From: an uncultured Comamonadaceae bacterium
Lineage (GTDB): Bacteria > Pseudomonadota > Gammaproteobacteria > Burkholderiales > Burkholderiaceae
Reading direction: 5' to 3'
Assembly (NCBI GenBank): GCA_946482115.1
Contig: CAMLQP010000111.1
Span: 1 to 8,543 of the forward strand
DNA length: 8,543 nt
Of this stretch, positions 1 through 6,235 are shown in pieces. Position 1 is the first letter of the stretch; every line of letters starts with the position of its first letter. Below the pieces are notes generated by a model. It had not been told where the DNA came from and searched no databases. It saw only the letters and a program-made list of their open reading frames with translations. The translations under genes and the position numbers were made by a program.

Positions 1-243
1 CGGCTGCTCGACGGGCTGCTCATTGCCGCGCGGGTCTCCACCCTGCTGGAGCGGGGGGTCCGCTTCGACGAGCGCTTCCCCTTCCACTTCTACGACCTGG
101 ACTTCTGCCGCAGCGCCGAAAGCCGTGGGCTGCGCCTGGGCGTCTGGCCCCTGGGCGTCACCCACCACAGCGCCGGAAGCGGCTTCGGCAGCCGCTCCTG
201 GCTGTCCTGCTGGGGCCGCTACATCGGCAAGTGGGGGCGCTGA
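1..243 (+). CDS. Glycosyltransferase (GT2-like), C-terminal fragment
   Basis: Frame 1 is open from the first base to a TGA at 241-243, giving the last 80 residues of a protein whose start lies outside the window. The fragment reads LLDGLLIAARVSTLLERGV, then FDERFPFHFYDLDFC, then GLRLGVWPLGVTHHSAG, and ends in a Y-I-G-K-W-G-R tail. The pattern 'D-G-x3-A-A-R', 'FDERF-x-FHFYD-x-DFC' and 'TH-x-S-x-G' is what I know from the C-terminal half of bacterial GT2-fold glycosyltransferases, where the acidic YD-x-D stretch lies near the acceptor/catalytic site. Such enzymes move sugars from nucleotide-sugar donors in the cytoplasm during polysaccharide, LPS or protein glycosylation; the acceptor cannot be told from this piece. 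It is followed by 129 bp without a gene and is probably a separate transcription unit from the small genes downstream. The family call rests on remembered motifs only. Confidence 0.75.
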   Translation, partial: RLLDGLLIAARVSTLLERGVRFDERFPFHFYDLDFCRSAESRGLRLGVWPLGVTHHSAGSGFGSRSWLSCWGRYIGKWGR

Positions 244-271
244 TCCGGCACCGGAGGCCGGCCGGCGCGGA

Positions 272-300
272 TTGCCCGTTCGGGCTGTAACGCCTAGAAT
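272..300 (+). promoter_or_regulatory. Candidate sigma70 promoter for the small-gene pair
   Basis: TTGCCC at 272-277 (4 of 6 matches to TTGACA) and TAGAAT at 295-300 (5 of 6 to TATAAT) are exactly 17 bp apart. They lie in the 129-bp gap after the glycosyltransferase stop and about 70 bp before the ATG at 373. This is the best promoter-like pair seen on the left side of the window; it is a consensus match only. Confidence 0.45.
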
Positions 301-372
301 TTCAGCACCGCCCGCGGTGGTCGCGGGTCGTGCGCCGCCAGGCGCCTCGCCAGCACGGAGACCCCATCGTCC

Positions 373-708
373 ATGTCTCCCATCGGTTCCACCTCGACGA
401 ACACCTACTGGATCGGCCGCCAGACCGCTGCCGCCGCCGCCCAGCAGGAGGCCCGCCGCGCAGACCAGGCCGAGCGCGAGGCCGGCGAGCTGCTGCGCGA
501 AAGTCGCGATGCCCGTGCCCAGGCCAGCCGCCTGCAGGCTACGGCCAACGAGCGCGAGGCCTCGGCCACCGTCAGGCAGGAAGAGGCCCGGGAAGCCCGC
601 AGCAATGCGGCAGATGCCAGGCGCCTGGGGCTGGAAACCCCCTCCACGGGCGCCGGCCCCTACCAGAACACCCCCCGGCGCGGCCTCGTCCTGGACGTCA
701 CCGCCTGA
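373..708 (+). CDS. Small Ala/Arg/Glu-rich helical protein, function unknown
   Basis: A 111-residue protein that I do not recognise. It starts MSPIGSTSTNTYWIGRQT and then runs from about residue 17 to 85 as a charged Ala/Gln/Arg/Glu helix without proline or glycine except one Gly, so it is very likely a long helix or coiled coil. A short tail follows, with Pro/Gly turns and a hydrophobic end (LVLDVTA). There is no signal peptide or membrane segment, so it should be cytoplasmic unless exported by a dedicated route. The ATG is preceded by GGAG at 357-360, 12 nt away, which is long but acceptable. The next small gene starts 26 bp after its stop with its own strong Shine-Dalgarno site, suggesting a two-gene operon. 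Competing frames over this stretch are longer but rich in Pro/Arg/Cys, as expected for shadows. Low sequence complexity makes homology-based naming risky. Confidence 0.65.
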   Translation: MSPIGSTSTNTYWIGRQTAAAAAQQEARRADQAEREAGELLRESRDARAQASRLQATANEREASATVRQEEAREARSNAADARRLGLETPSTGAGPYQNTPRRGLVLDVTA

Positions 709-721
709 ACCCCAGCTCCGC

Positions 722-726
722 AGGAG
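722..726 (+). promoter_or_regulatory. Shine-Dalgarno site fixing the 735 start
   Basis: AGGAG lies 8 nt before the ATG at 735. It decides the start of the 72-aa gene, because the same frame is open back to an ATG at 330 that has no comparable site and would run through the coding region of the gene at 373-708. Confidence 0.7.
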
Positions 727-734
727 AACACACC

Positions 735-953
735 ATGGCCACCAACGGCATCAGCAACTACAGCGTGGGCGGCGCGGCGCCCCTGAACCGCCCGGCGCCG
801 GCCGAGCGGCCGCGCGAAACCGAAAGTGAAAACGGGGCGACCCCGCCGGCGCGTCCTTCAACCGTGGTGGAAATCAGCCCGCAGGCCCGCGAACTTGCCC
901 GCGCGGCAGAGGCCGAGCAGCAGGCCCGGCGCGAAAACGGCCAGCCCTCCTGA
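735..953 (+). CDS. Small, mostly disordered protein, function unknown
   Basis: A 72-residue protein starting MATNGISNYSVGGAAPLN. Residues 1-42 are rich in Pro, Ala, Asn, Gly and charged residues and look disordered. Residues 43-68 contain a hydrophobic beta-like step into a charged helix (STVVEISPQARELARAAEAE). The 'V-E-I-S-P-x-A-R-x-L' turn-helix resembles a phrase found in small flagellar and regulatory proteins such as FlgM-like polypeptides, but the similarity is only a few residues and I would not name it from that. No signal peptide or membrane segment is visible. It follows the 111-aa gene by 26 bp and is probably co-transcribed with it. Its stop codon is 9 bp from the stop of the convergent HD-GYP gene. 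It could be a small regulator or binding partner of its equally small neighbour; nothing in the sequence tests this. Confidence 0.65.
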   Translation: MATNGISNYSVGGAAPLNRPAPAERPRETESENGATPPARPSTVVEISPQARELARAAEAEQQARRENGQPS

Positions 954-966
954 GGCCGTGCTTCAG
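950..966. terminator. Hairpin over both stop codons of a convergent pair
   Basis: CTGAGGC (950-956), loop CGT, GCTTCAG (960-966) can form a 7-bp stem in top-strand RNA with one G-U wobble. Bottom-strand RNA would have one A-C mismatch. It covers the TGA of the 72-aa gene (951-953) and that of the HD-GYP gene (963-965). No U-run follows on either strand, so intrinsic termination is doubtful and the hairpin may be chance in GC-rich DNA. Confidence 0.25.
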
Positions 967-3950
967 CCCAGGTAGGACTGAATGTCCACCTCGTCGATCT
1001 GCTCGGGCTTGAGGTAGCGCTCGGCGTAGCGCCTGTAGACGCCCGAGGTCAGGAACAGGTCGAACAGCACCGGGTCGATGTGCTTGTCCTTCTTGAAGAA
1101 GGACAGGATCTTGATGCATTCGGACAGCGTCTTGGCCTTCTTGTACGGCCGGTCAGAGGCGGTCAGGGCCTCGAAGATGTCGGCGATGGCCATGATGCGC
1201 GAGGGCACCGACATCTGCTCGGCCGAAAGCTTGCGCGGGTAGCCGGTGCCGATCAGCGTCTCGTGGTGGGTGCCGGCGTACTCGGGCACGCGCCGCAGGT
1301 GCTTGGGAAACGGCATGTTGTCCAGCATCACGATGGTCTGGATGATGTGCTCGTTGATCTTGAAGCGTTCCTCGTCGTTGAGGGTGCCGCGCGCGATGCA
1401 CAGGTTGTAGACCTCGCCGTGGTGGTAGAGGTGCTCGGGCACCCGGACCTGGAAGCCATACTTCGGATCCAGCGCCTTGTCCTCGCCGCGCGGCACGATG
1501 TGCTGCGGCTTGTCGGCCAGCAGCCGCTCCTGCACCGGCAGATCCGGGACGGGAACGCCGGCCAGGCGTTTTTCCTCGTCGTGCGACAGGCCGATGCGGT
1601 CGTCGAAATGGCGCCACCAGGTCTGTTCGGCAATGGCCCGGATGCGCTCCACGCGCTCGGGCGCCATGAATTCGCCGCCGAGATTGGTCTCGGCCACGAA
1701 GGCGAAGTCTTCCAGCAGCTGCGCCTTGCGCGCCTCGTAGGCCGCCCAGGCGCCATCGGTGTCCTGGCCGGCGGAAATGGCCTTGTGGGTGGCGATCTCG
1801 GCATCGCGCAGCAGCACCTCGAAACGGGTGCGCACTTCGTGGATGCGGTTGTAGATGGTCTCGAGCTTGGTGGCCTTGTCCACCACGTACTCGGGCGTGG
1901 TCACCTTGCCGCAGTCGTGCAGCCAGGCGCCGATGCGGAACTCGCTCCATTCGTCCTCGGTCTTGAAGGCGAAATCGGCCAGCGGGCCTTGCGTCACCCG
2001 CGCGGCCTCGTCGGCCAACATCAGCGCCAGCTCGGGCACCCGCTCGCAGTGGCCGCCGGTGTAGGCGCTCTTGGCGTCGATGGCGCCGGCGATGATCTTG
2101 ATCATGGAGTCCATCAGCTCCTTCTGCGCCTGCAGCAGGTTCTGGTTCTCTATGGTCACGGCCGACTGCGCCGCCAGCGCCTCGATGAAGCCGACGGTCT
2201 CGGGATCGAAGGGCACCACCTCGCCGGTGTCCGTGTCCAGGCAGTTGAGCAGCTGCAGGATGCCGATCACCTCGCCCTCGCGCGGGAACAGCGGCACGGT
2301 CAGCATAGACACCACGCGCATGCCCGACTCGTCGCTGAATTTCTTGGTGCCAGAGAGATCGAAACGGGTCTCGGCGTAGACGTCGTCGATCACCACGCTC
2401 TGCGCCGACAGCGCGACGTGGGTGGATACGTATTTGTGCACCGGCTGTCCGTCCGCGTCGAACAGCGGGATCTCGAAGGAAGGCAGCTCGTCGTCGCTGG
2501 TGCGCAGGGCGAAGCGCAGGGTGTTCTGCTCGGTGCGGATGAACAGGGTCGCGGCCTGGCAGTGGGCGATGTCGCGCGCGCCGAACAGCACGTGGCGCAG
2601 CAGCTTCTCGCGGTCGCGCTCGCGGCCCAGGCGGATGCCGTTGTCCACGATGGCGGCCAGCTTGGCGCGCGCCACCTCCAGCGCGGCGGTGCGTTCGCGC
2701 AGCGAGTCGTGCATGACCTGCTGCGCCTCGCCCAGCGTGTTGACCTCGTACAGGTAGGACCGCACCACCTCGGGCCGCTGGGAAAAATCCAGCCGGCGCA
2801 GGCGCTCGGAGGTGCGCGTCAGCGCGCGCAGGCCATCGGCCACCTGGCGCGTGCCCAGCAGGGCCAGCGGCACCAGCACCAGCAGGATGGCCGCCGCCGC
2901 CAGCAGCACGTCGCGCCGCGCCTGCGTGACCTTGGCGGTGAAATCGCTGACCGGCGCCACCGTCATGACGCGGTACACGCGGCCAGCCGCCGGCTGCAGC
3001 AGGGTGTGGGCCAGCACGAAGGGCTCGCCCGCGAGCTCGATCACGACGTTGGCCCGGTCGGTCGGGGTGGTGTTATTGCCGGTCTGGTCCAGGCCAGTCA
3101 GCAAGGGGTTGCCGGTGTCGGCCAGGGGTTTAAGCAACACATCGCCCGAAGCCTGCAGCCGGGGACTGCGCGCGCTCAGACCCAGCACCCGGGTGTTGCC
3201 ATCCATCACCAGAACGGCGCCGTTGGGGCTCAGTTCGAGTTCGTCGAGGAAGGCCCGGAAGGCCGAGAGTGTCAGGTCCACCCCCACCACGCCATTTCCA
3301 TCGGGCAGCGGCGCGGACACGGTCAGCCCCAGCTCGCCGGTGGAAGCGAACCGATACGGCTCGGCGATGTAGGCGGCGCGGCGCTCCAGCGCGCCGGTGA
3401 ACCAGGCACGCTGACTCGGGTTGTAGCTGGCAGCCGCTTCGCGCTGGCCCAGCCGCGCACCGGCAGCGTCGAGGAACAGCCAGGTCTCGGTGCGGGCTCC
3501 GTCGCCGCGGCGGGTGATGCGGCGCAACGCAAGGTCGGTGCCAGCCGGCGCTTCCAGCGCCGCCGCCACAGGGGCCTGACCACGCACGGCCACCGCCTGC
3601 AGGAAGTCGCCGTCGCGCAGACCGAAGTAGGCGGAGTACAGGTCCTGATTGGCCTTGAGCGCCGCGACCAGCGTGGGCACCAGCGCATCGGGCTCCAGCG
3701 CCGCGCCGCGCTGGAACAGGCTGGCCTGCGAGTGCGACAGCACGTCCACGAAGCGACGCTGGCTCTGCAGCATCTCGTCCAGCCGCGCCGTGGCGCGGCT
3801 GGCGATCAGCGCGAACCGCTCCTCCGCGTTGTCCTGCGCCATGCTCTGGAACTTGCCAAACACCGCCAGCAGGAAACTGGCGGTCAGCAGCAGCACCAGC
3901 AGCACCGTGAGGGATACGATCCAGGACTGGAAACGGATGGTGATCCGCAT
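963..3950 (-). CDS. dCache-HAMP-GAF-HD-GYP receptor, c-di-GMP phosphodiesterase
   Basis: Predicted inner-membrane receptor of 995 residues that hydrolyses c-di-GMP to pGpG or GMP. Order: TM1 about 9-31; periplasmic dCache about 32-346 with Y176-x4-R181-x-W183 and later D225; TM2 about 347-366; HAMP about 367-420; helix; GAF about 440-600; HD-GYP about 620-975. HD-GYP landmarks: H634 (GGHCERV), H678-D679 (LHDCGK), H868 (INEH), H895-H896 (HHETLIGTGYP, with G903-Y904-P905), D924 (ADIFEALT) and DRPYKK. The metal-binding set therefore looks complete and the enzyme is probably active. Between the HD and H868 motifs there is an insertion of roughly 150 residues relative to compact HD-GYP domains. 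I chose the ATG at 3950 because GGAG lies 9 nt upstream and it leads directly into basic residues and TM1. An in-frame ATG at 3983 is possible; the extension to 4217 overlaps the divergent gene and is rejected. It is convergent with the small-gene pair. Confidence 0.92.
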   Translation of the reverse strand: MRITIRFQSWIVSLTVLLVLLLTASFLLAVFGKFQSMAQDNAEERFALIASRATARLDEMLQSQRRFVDVLSHSQASLFQRGAALEPDALVPTLVAALKANQDLYSAYFGLRDGDFLQAVAVRGQAPVAAALEAPAGTDLALRRITRRGDGARTETWLFLDAAGARLGQREAAASYNPSQRAWFTGALERRAAYIAEPYRFASTGELGLTVSAPLPDGNGVVGVDLTLSAFRAFLDELELSPNGAVLVMDGNTRVLGLSARSPRLQASGDVLLKPLADTGNPLLTGLDQTGNNTTPTDRANVVIELAGEPFVLAHTLLQPAAGRVYRVMTVAPVSDFTAKVTQARRDVLLAAAAILLVLVPLALLGTRQVADGLRALTRTSERLRRLDFSQRPEVVRSYLYEVNTLGEAQQVMHDSLRERTAALEVARAKLAAIVDNGIRLGRERDREKLLRHVLFGARDIAHCQAATLFIRTEQNTLRFALRTSDDELPSFEIPLFDADGQPVHKYVSTHVALSAQSVVIDDVYAETRFDLSGTKKFSDESGMRVVSMLTVPLFPREGEVIGILQLLNCLDTDTGEVVPFDPETVGFIEALAAQSAVTIENQNLLQAQKELMDSMIKIIAGAIDAKSAYTGGHCERVPELALMLADEAARVTQGPLADFAFKTEDEWSEFRIGAWLHDCGKVTTPEYVVDKATKLETIYNRIHEVRTRFEVLLRDAEIATHKAISAGQDTDGAWAAYEARKAQLLEDFAFVAETNLGGEFMAPERVERIRAIAEQTWWRHFDDRIGLSHDEEKRLAGVPVPDLPVQERLLADKPQHIVPRGEDKALDPKYGFQVRVPEHLYHHGEVYNLCIARGTLNDEERFKINEHIIQTIVMLDNMPFPKHLRRVPEYAGTHHETLIGTGYPRKLSAEQMSVPSRIMAIADIFEALTASDRPYKKAKTLSECIKILSFFKKDKHIDPVLFDLFLTSGVYRRYAERYLKPEQIDEVDIQSYLG

Positions 3951-3959
3951 GGCTCGGGG

Positions 3960-3963
3960 CTCC
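3960..3963 (-). promoter_or_regulatory. Shine-Dalgarno site fixing the HD-GYP receptor start
   Basis: On the bottom strand GGAG (top-strand CTCC at 3960-3963) stands 9 nt before the ATG at 3950. The upstream in-frame ATG at 3983 has no clear purine-rich site before it, so 3950 is preferred. Confidence 0.55.
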
Positions 3964-4059
3964 GGAACAATGTCGGTCGTCATTTGACCATGTCGCCGCT
4001 TGTGTTTAACAATTTTTCCAGATCCTCCGGCGCCCACGCCACCCCCAACAACATTTGCC

Positions 4060-4064
4060 AGGAG
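4060..4064 (+). promoter_or_regulatory. Closely spaced Shine-Dalgarno site of the cyclase gene
   Basis: AGGAG lies only 4 nt (CCCC) before the ATG at 4069, shorter than the usual 5-9. No other suitable ATG follows nearby, and the protein begins with the expected Arg-then-hydrophobic leader, so 4069 remains the best start. The tight spacing may lower translation. Confidence 0.5.
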
Positions 4065-4068
4065 CCCC

Positions 4069-6225
4069 ATGGCCTCACTGTCCCAACGCGCCATCGCCTG
4101 GCTGCTGGCTCTGCTGTCCGTCGCGGCGGGCCTGGCGCTGTGGCTGGCCGACCCGCTGCCGCTGCAAAGCCTGCGCAACCAGTGGTTCGACCAGTACCAG
4201 CGCTGGTCGCCCCGCACCTACGAAGCGGCGCCGGTCCGGGTGGTGGTCATCGACGATGAGAGCCTGACCCGGCTGGGCCAGTGGCCCTGGCCGCGCACCC
4301 GCATCGCCGAACTGGTGTCGCGCCTGCACGACAGCGGCGCCGCCGCGGTGGGTTTCGACGTGGTGTTTGCCGAAGCCGACCGCACCTCGCCCGTCGCCAT
4401 GAGCGCGCTCTGGGGCCTGGACGGCCCGCTGCGCGAGCAGCTGCAACGCCTGCCCGACCACGACCAGGTGCTGGCGCGGGTGCTGCACGGCTCGGGCGCA
4501 GTGCTGGGCTTCGTGCCCGAGCGCCACGACCAGGCCCAGCCACCCGCCGCGCTGGCCCGGCCGTTCCGCTACGTGTTCGCCGGCGGTGAGGCGCAGGCCA
4601 TCACCGGCTGGCTGCACGCCTTCGACAGCGCGATCCTGCCCCGACCCGAGCTGATGGCCGGCGCCGACGGCCTGGGCGCCCTCACCTTCGTGCCCGACGC
4701 CGACGGCATCGTGCGGCGGGTGCCCTTGGCGCTGCGCCTGGGCGAGACACCCGTGCCCACGCTGAGCGCCGAGACCCTGCGCGTAGGCCAGGGCGCGCGC
4801 AACCATGTGCTGCGCGCGGCCGAAGGCGGCGCCCCGGGCCTGCGCGACGTGCGGGTGGGCGACATCGTGGTGCCCACCACCGCGCAGGGCGAGCTGTGGG
4901 TGCACTACACCCCCCCCGTGGCGGATCGCTACCTGCCCGCCTGGCAGGTGATCGCCGGGCAGGTGCCGCGTGAGCGCCTGGAGGGCCACCTGGTGCTGGT
5001 GGGCGCGTCCGCGCAGGGCCTGATGGACCTGCGCTTCAACCCGCTGGGCCGCATCATGCCCGGCGTGGAAGCGCACGCCCAGGCGCTGGAACAGATGCTG
5101 CTGGGCCACCACCTGCAGCGCCCCGGCTGGGCGCGCGCGCTGGAGGCGCTGGTGATGGCCGTCGGCGGCGTCGCCATCTGCCTGGTGGCCATGCACACCC
5201 GCGCCGCCGTCTCGGCCGGCGTGGCCGGGCTGCTGATCGCCGGTGTTCTGGGTGGCGGCTGGTGGGCCTACTCGCAGCACCTGCTGCTGTTCAACGCCGC
5301 CACCCCGGCCATCGCCTTCCTGCTGCTGTTCGTGCTGGCCAGCGGCATCCACCACTTCTGGAGCGAGCGCCAGCAGCGCTTCGTGAAAGAGGCCTTCTCC
5401 CACTACGTCTCGCCCAACCTGGTCGAGCACCTCGTCAAGCAGCCGGGCCGGCTGGAGCTGGGCGGCCAGCGCCAGACCTGCAGCTTCATCTTCACCGACC
5501 TGCAGGGCTTCACCTCGCTGATGGAGAAGCTGGACCCGGCGCAGGCGGTGTCGCTGCTCAACGCCTACCTCGACGAGGTGATCGGCATCGCCTTCCGGTA
5601 CAACGGCACGCTGGACCGCATCGTGGGCGACGCGGTGGCCATCATGTTCTCGGCCCCCCTGCCCCAGCCCGACCACCCGCAGCGCGCGCTGGCCTGCGCG
5701 CTGGAGATGGAGGCCTGGGCCAATCGCTACGCCGCCGACCTGCAGGCCCGGGGCATCGCCTTCGGCCACACCCGGCTGGGCGTGCACTCGGGCGAGGTCA
5801 TCGTGGGCAACTTCGGCGGCTCCACCATCTTTGATTACCGCGCCCTGGGCGACCCGGTCAACACCGCCGCGCGGCTGGAGGGCGTGAACAAGCACCTGGG
5901 CACGCGCATGTGCGTGTCGCAGGCCACGCTGGACGGCTGCACCCCCGAGCAACGCGCCATCATGCGGCCAGTGGGCCGGCTGGTGCTCAAGGGCAAGAGC
6001 GAGGCGCTGATGGTGTACGAGCCGGTGCCGCCCGGGAAATCGGAAGGCCGGGTGCCGGCGGCCGACTACGAGGCGGCCTACGCGCTGCTGGACAATGGGG
6101 AGGAGGCGCTCGCGCGCTTCGAGTCACTGGCGGCCAGTCATCCGGCCGATCCGCTGGTGGTGCTGCACCTCAAGCGGCTGCGCGCCGGCGAAGCCGGTTC
6201 GCGCATCGTGCTGACGGAGAAGTAG
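4069..6225 (+). CDS. CHASE2-domain class III adenylate/guanylate cyclase
   Basis: Predicted inner-membrane nucleotide cyclase of 718 residues. Order: TM about 8-27; extracytoplasmic CHASE2 sensor about 30-335 (VVVIDDESL at 58-66, WPWPR at 72-76, GFDVVFAE at 95-102, VLVGASAQGL at 309-318, PGVEAHAQ at 331-338); three TM segments about 358-377, 381-400 and 408-427; cyclase domain about 468-652. Catalytic features: metal Asp D477 (FIFTDLQGFT) and D521 (RIVGDAV), and transition-state residues N598 and R602 (VNTAAR). The two purine-selecting positions read Arg517 (usually Lys in adenylate cyclases) and Arg591 (usually Asp or Thr), so whether the product is cAMP cannot be fixed from residues alone. 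A helical tail of about 65 residues follows. The open frame extends 23 residues upstream, but that segment is proline-rich and lacks a ribosome site. It is divergent from the HD-GYP receptor and convergent with the FecR-domain gene. Confidence 0.93.
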   Translation: MASLSQRAIAWLLALLSVAAGLALWLADPLPLQSLRNQWFDQYQRWSPRTYEAAPVRVVVIDDESLTRLGQWPWPRTRIAELVSRLHDSGAAAVGFDVVFAEADRTSPVAMSALWGLDGPLREQLQRLPDHDQVLARVLHGSGAVLGFVPERHDQAQPPAALARPFRYVFAGGEAQAITGWLHAFDSAILPRPELMAGADGLGALTFVPDADGIVRRVPLALRLGETPVPTLSAETLRVGQGARNHVLRAAEGGAPGLRDVRVGDIVVPTTAQGELWVHYTPPVADRYLPAWQVIAGQVPRERLEGHLVLVGASAQGLMDLRFNPLGRIMPGVEAHAQALEQMLLGHHLQRPGWARALEALVMAVGGVAICLVAMHTRAAVSAGVAGLLIAGVLGGGWWAYSQHLLLFNAATPAIAFLLLFVLASGIHHFWSERQQRFVKEAFSHYVSPNLVEHLVKQPGRLELGGQRQTCSFIFTDLQGFTSLMEKLDPAQAVSLLNAYLDEVIGIAFRYNGTLDRIVGDAVAIMFSAPLPQPDHPQRALACALEMEAWANRYAADLQARGIAFGHTRLGVHSGEVIVGNFGGSTIFDYRALGDPVNTAARLEGVNKHLGTRMCVSQATLDGCTPEQRAIMRPVGRLVLKGKSEALMVYEPVPPGKSEGRVPAADYEAAYALLDNGEEALARFESLAASHPADPLVVLHLKRLRAGEAGSRIVLTEK

Positions 6226-6235
6226 GACTTACTCC
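6216..6235. terminator. Hairpin over both stop codons, cyclase / FecR junction
   Basis: GGAGAAGT (6216-6223), loop AGG, ACTT (6227-6230), one bulged A (6231) and CTCC (6232-6235) can pair into an 8-bp stem. It covers the TAG of the cyclase (6223-6225) and the TAA of the FecR gene (6229-6231). With 3 bp between the genes, any shared terminator must overlap coding sequence. No U-run follows, so this is tentative. Confidence 0.25.

Larger units (their letters stand above)
3951..4068. promoter_or_regulatory. Shared divergent control region, HD-GYP receptor / CHASE2 cyclase
   Basis: These 118 bp separate the two signalling genes and contain one of the most AT-rich patches in the window, around 4001-4019 (TGTGTTTAACAATTTTT). 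On the top strand TTGACC at 3984-3989 could be a -35 element, with a weak -10 such as AACAAT at 4008-4013 (18-bp spacing). I found no convincing promoter pair on the bottom strand. TTGT-GTTTA-ACAA at 4000-4012 is a small inverted repeat in the AT patch. The promoters of both genes must lie here or inside the neighbour's 5' end, so their expression is likely coupled. Confidence 0.4.

Noticed and set aside
330..734. Upstream extension of the 72-aa gene, and the alternative 268-codon frame from 23
   Set aside because: Both are Pro/Arg/Ala-rich shadows running through other genes, whereas 735 has a strong AGGAG site at correct spacing.
3951..4217. N-terminal extension of the HD-GYP receptor to 4217
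   Set aside because: It would overlap the start of the divergent cyclase, is not family-like, and has no ribosome site; GGAG before 3950 fits better.
1080..4259. Open frame of 1059 codons on the top strand, opposite the HD-GYP receptor
   Set aside because: Its translation is a Gly/His/Gln/Arg-rich sequence with no domain or motif, the typical antisense shadow of a high-GC gene. The opposite strand encodes a complete multi-domain protein with intact catalytic residues.
4075..5952. Open frame of 625 codons opposite the CHASE2 cyclase
   Set aside because: Low-complexity His/Gln/Gly/Arg-rich translation without motifs, wholly inside a convincing gene on the other strand.
6126..6138. Perfect inverted repeat ACTGGC-G-GCCAGT
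   Set aside because: It lies inside the cyclase coding region about 85 bp before its stop, has a one-base loop and no U-run; likely chance in GC-rich sequence.
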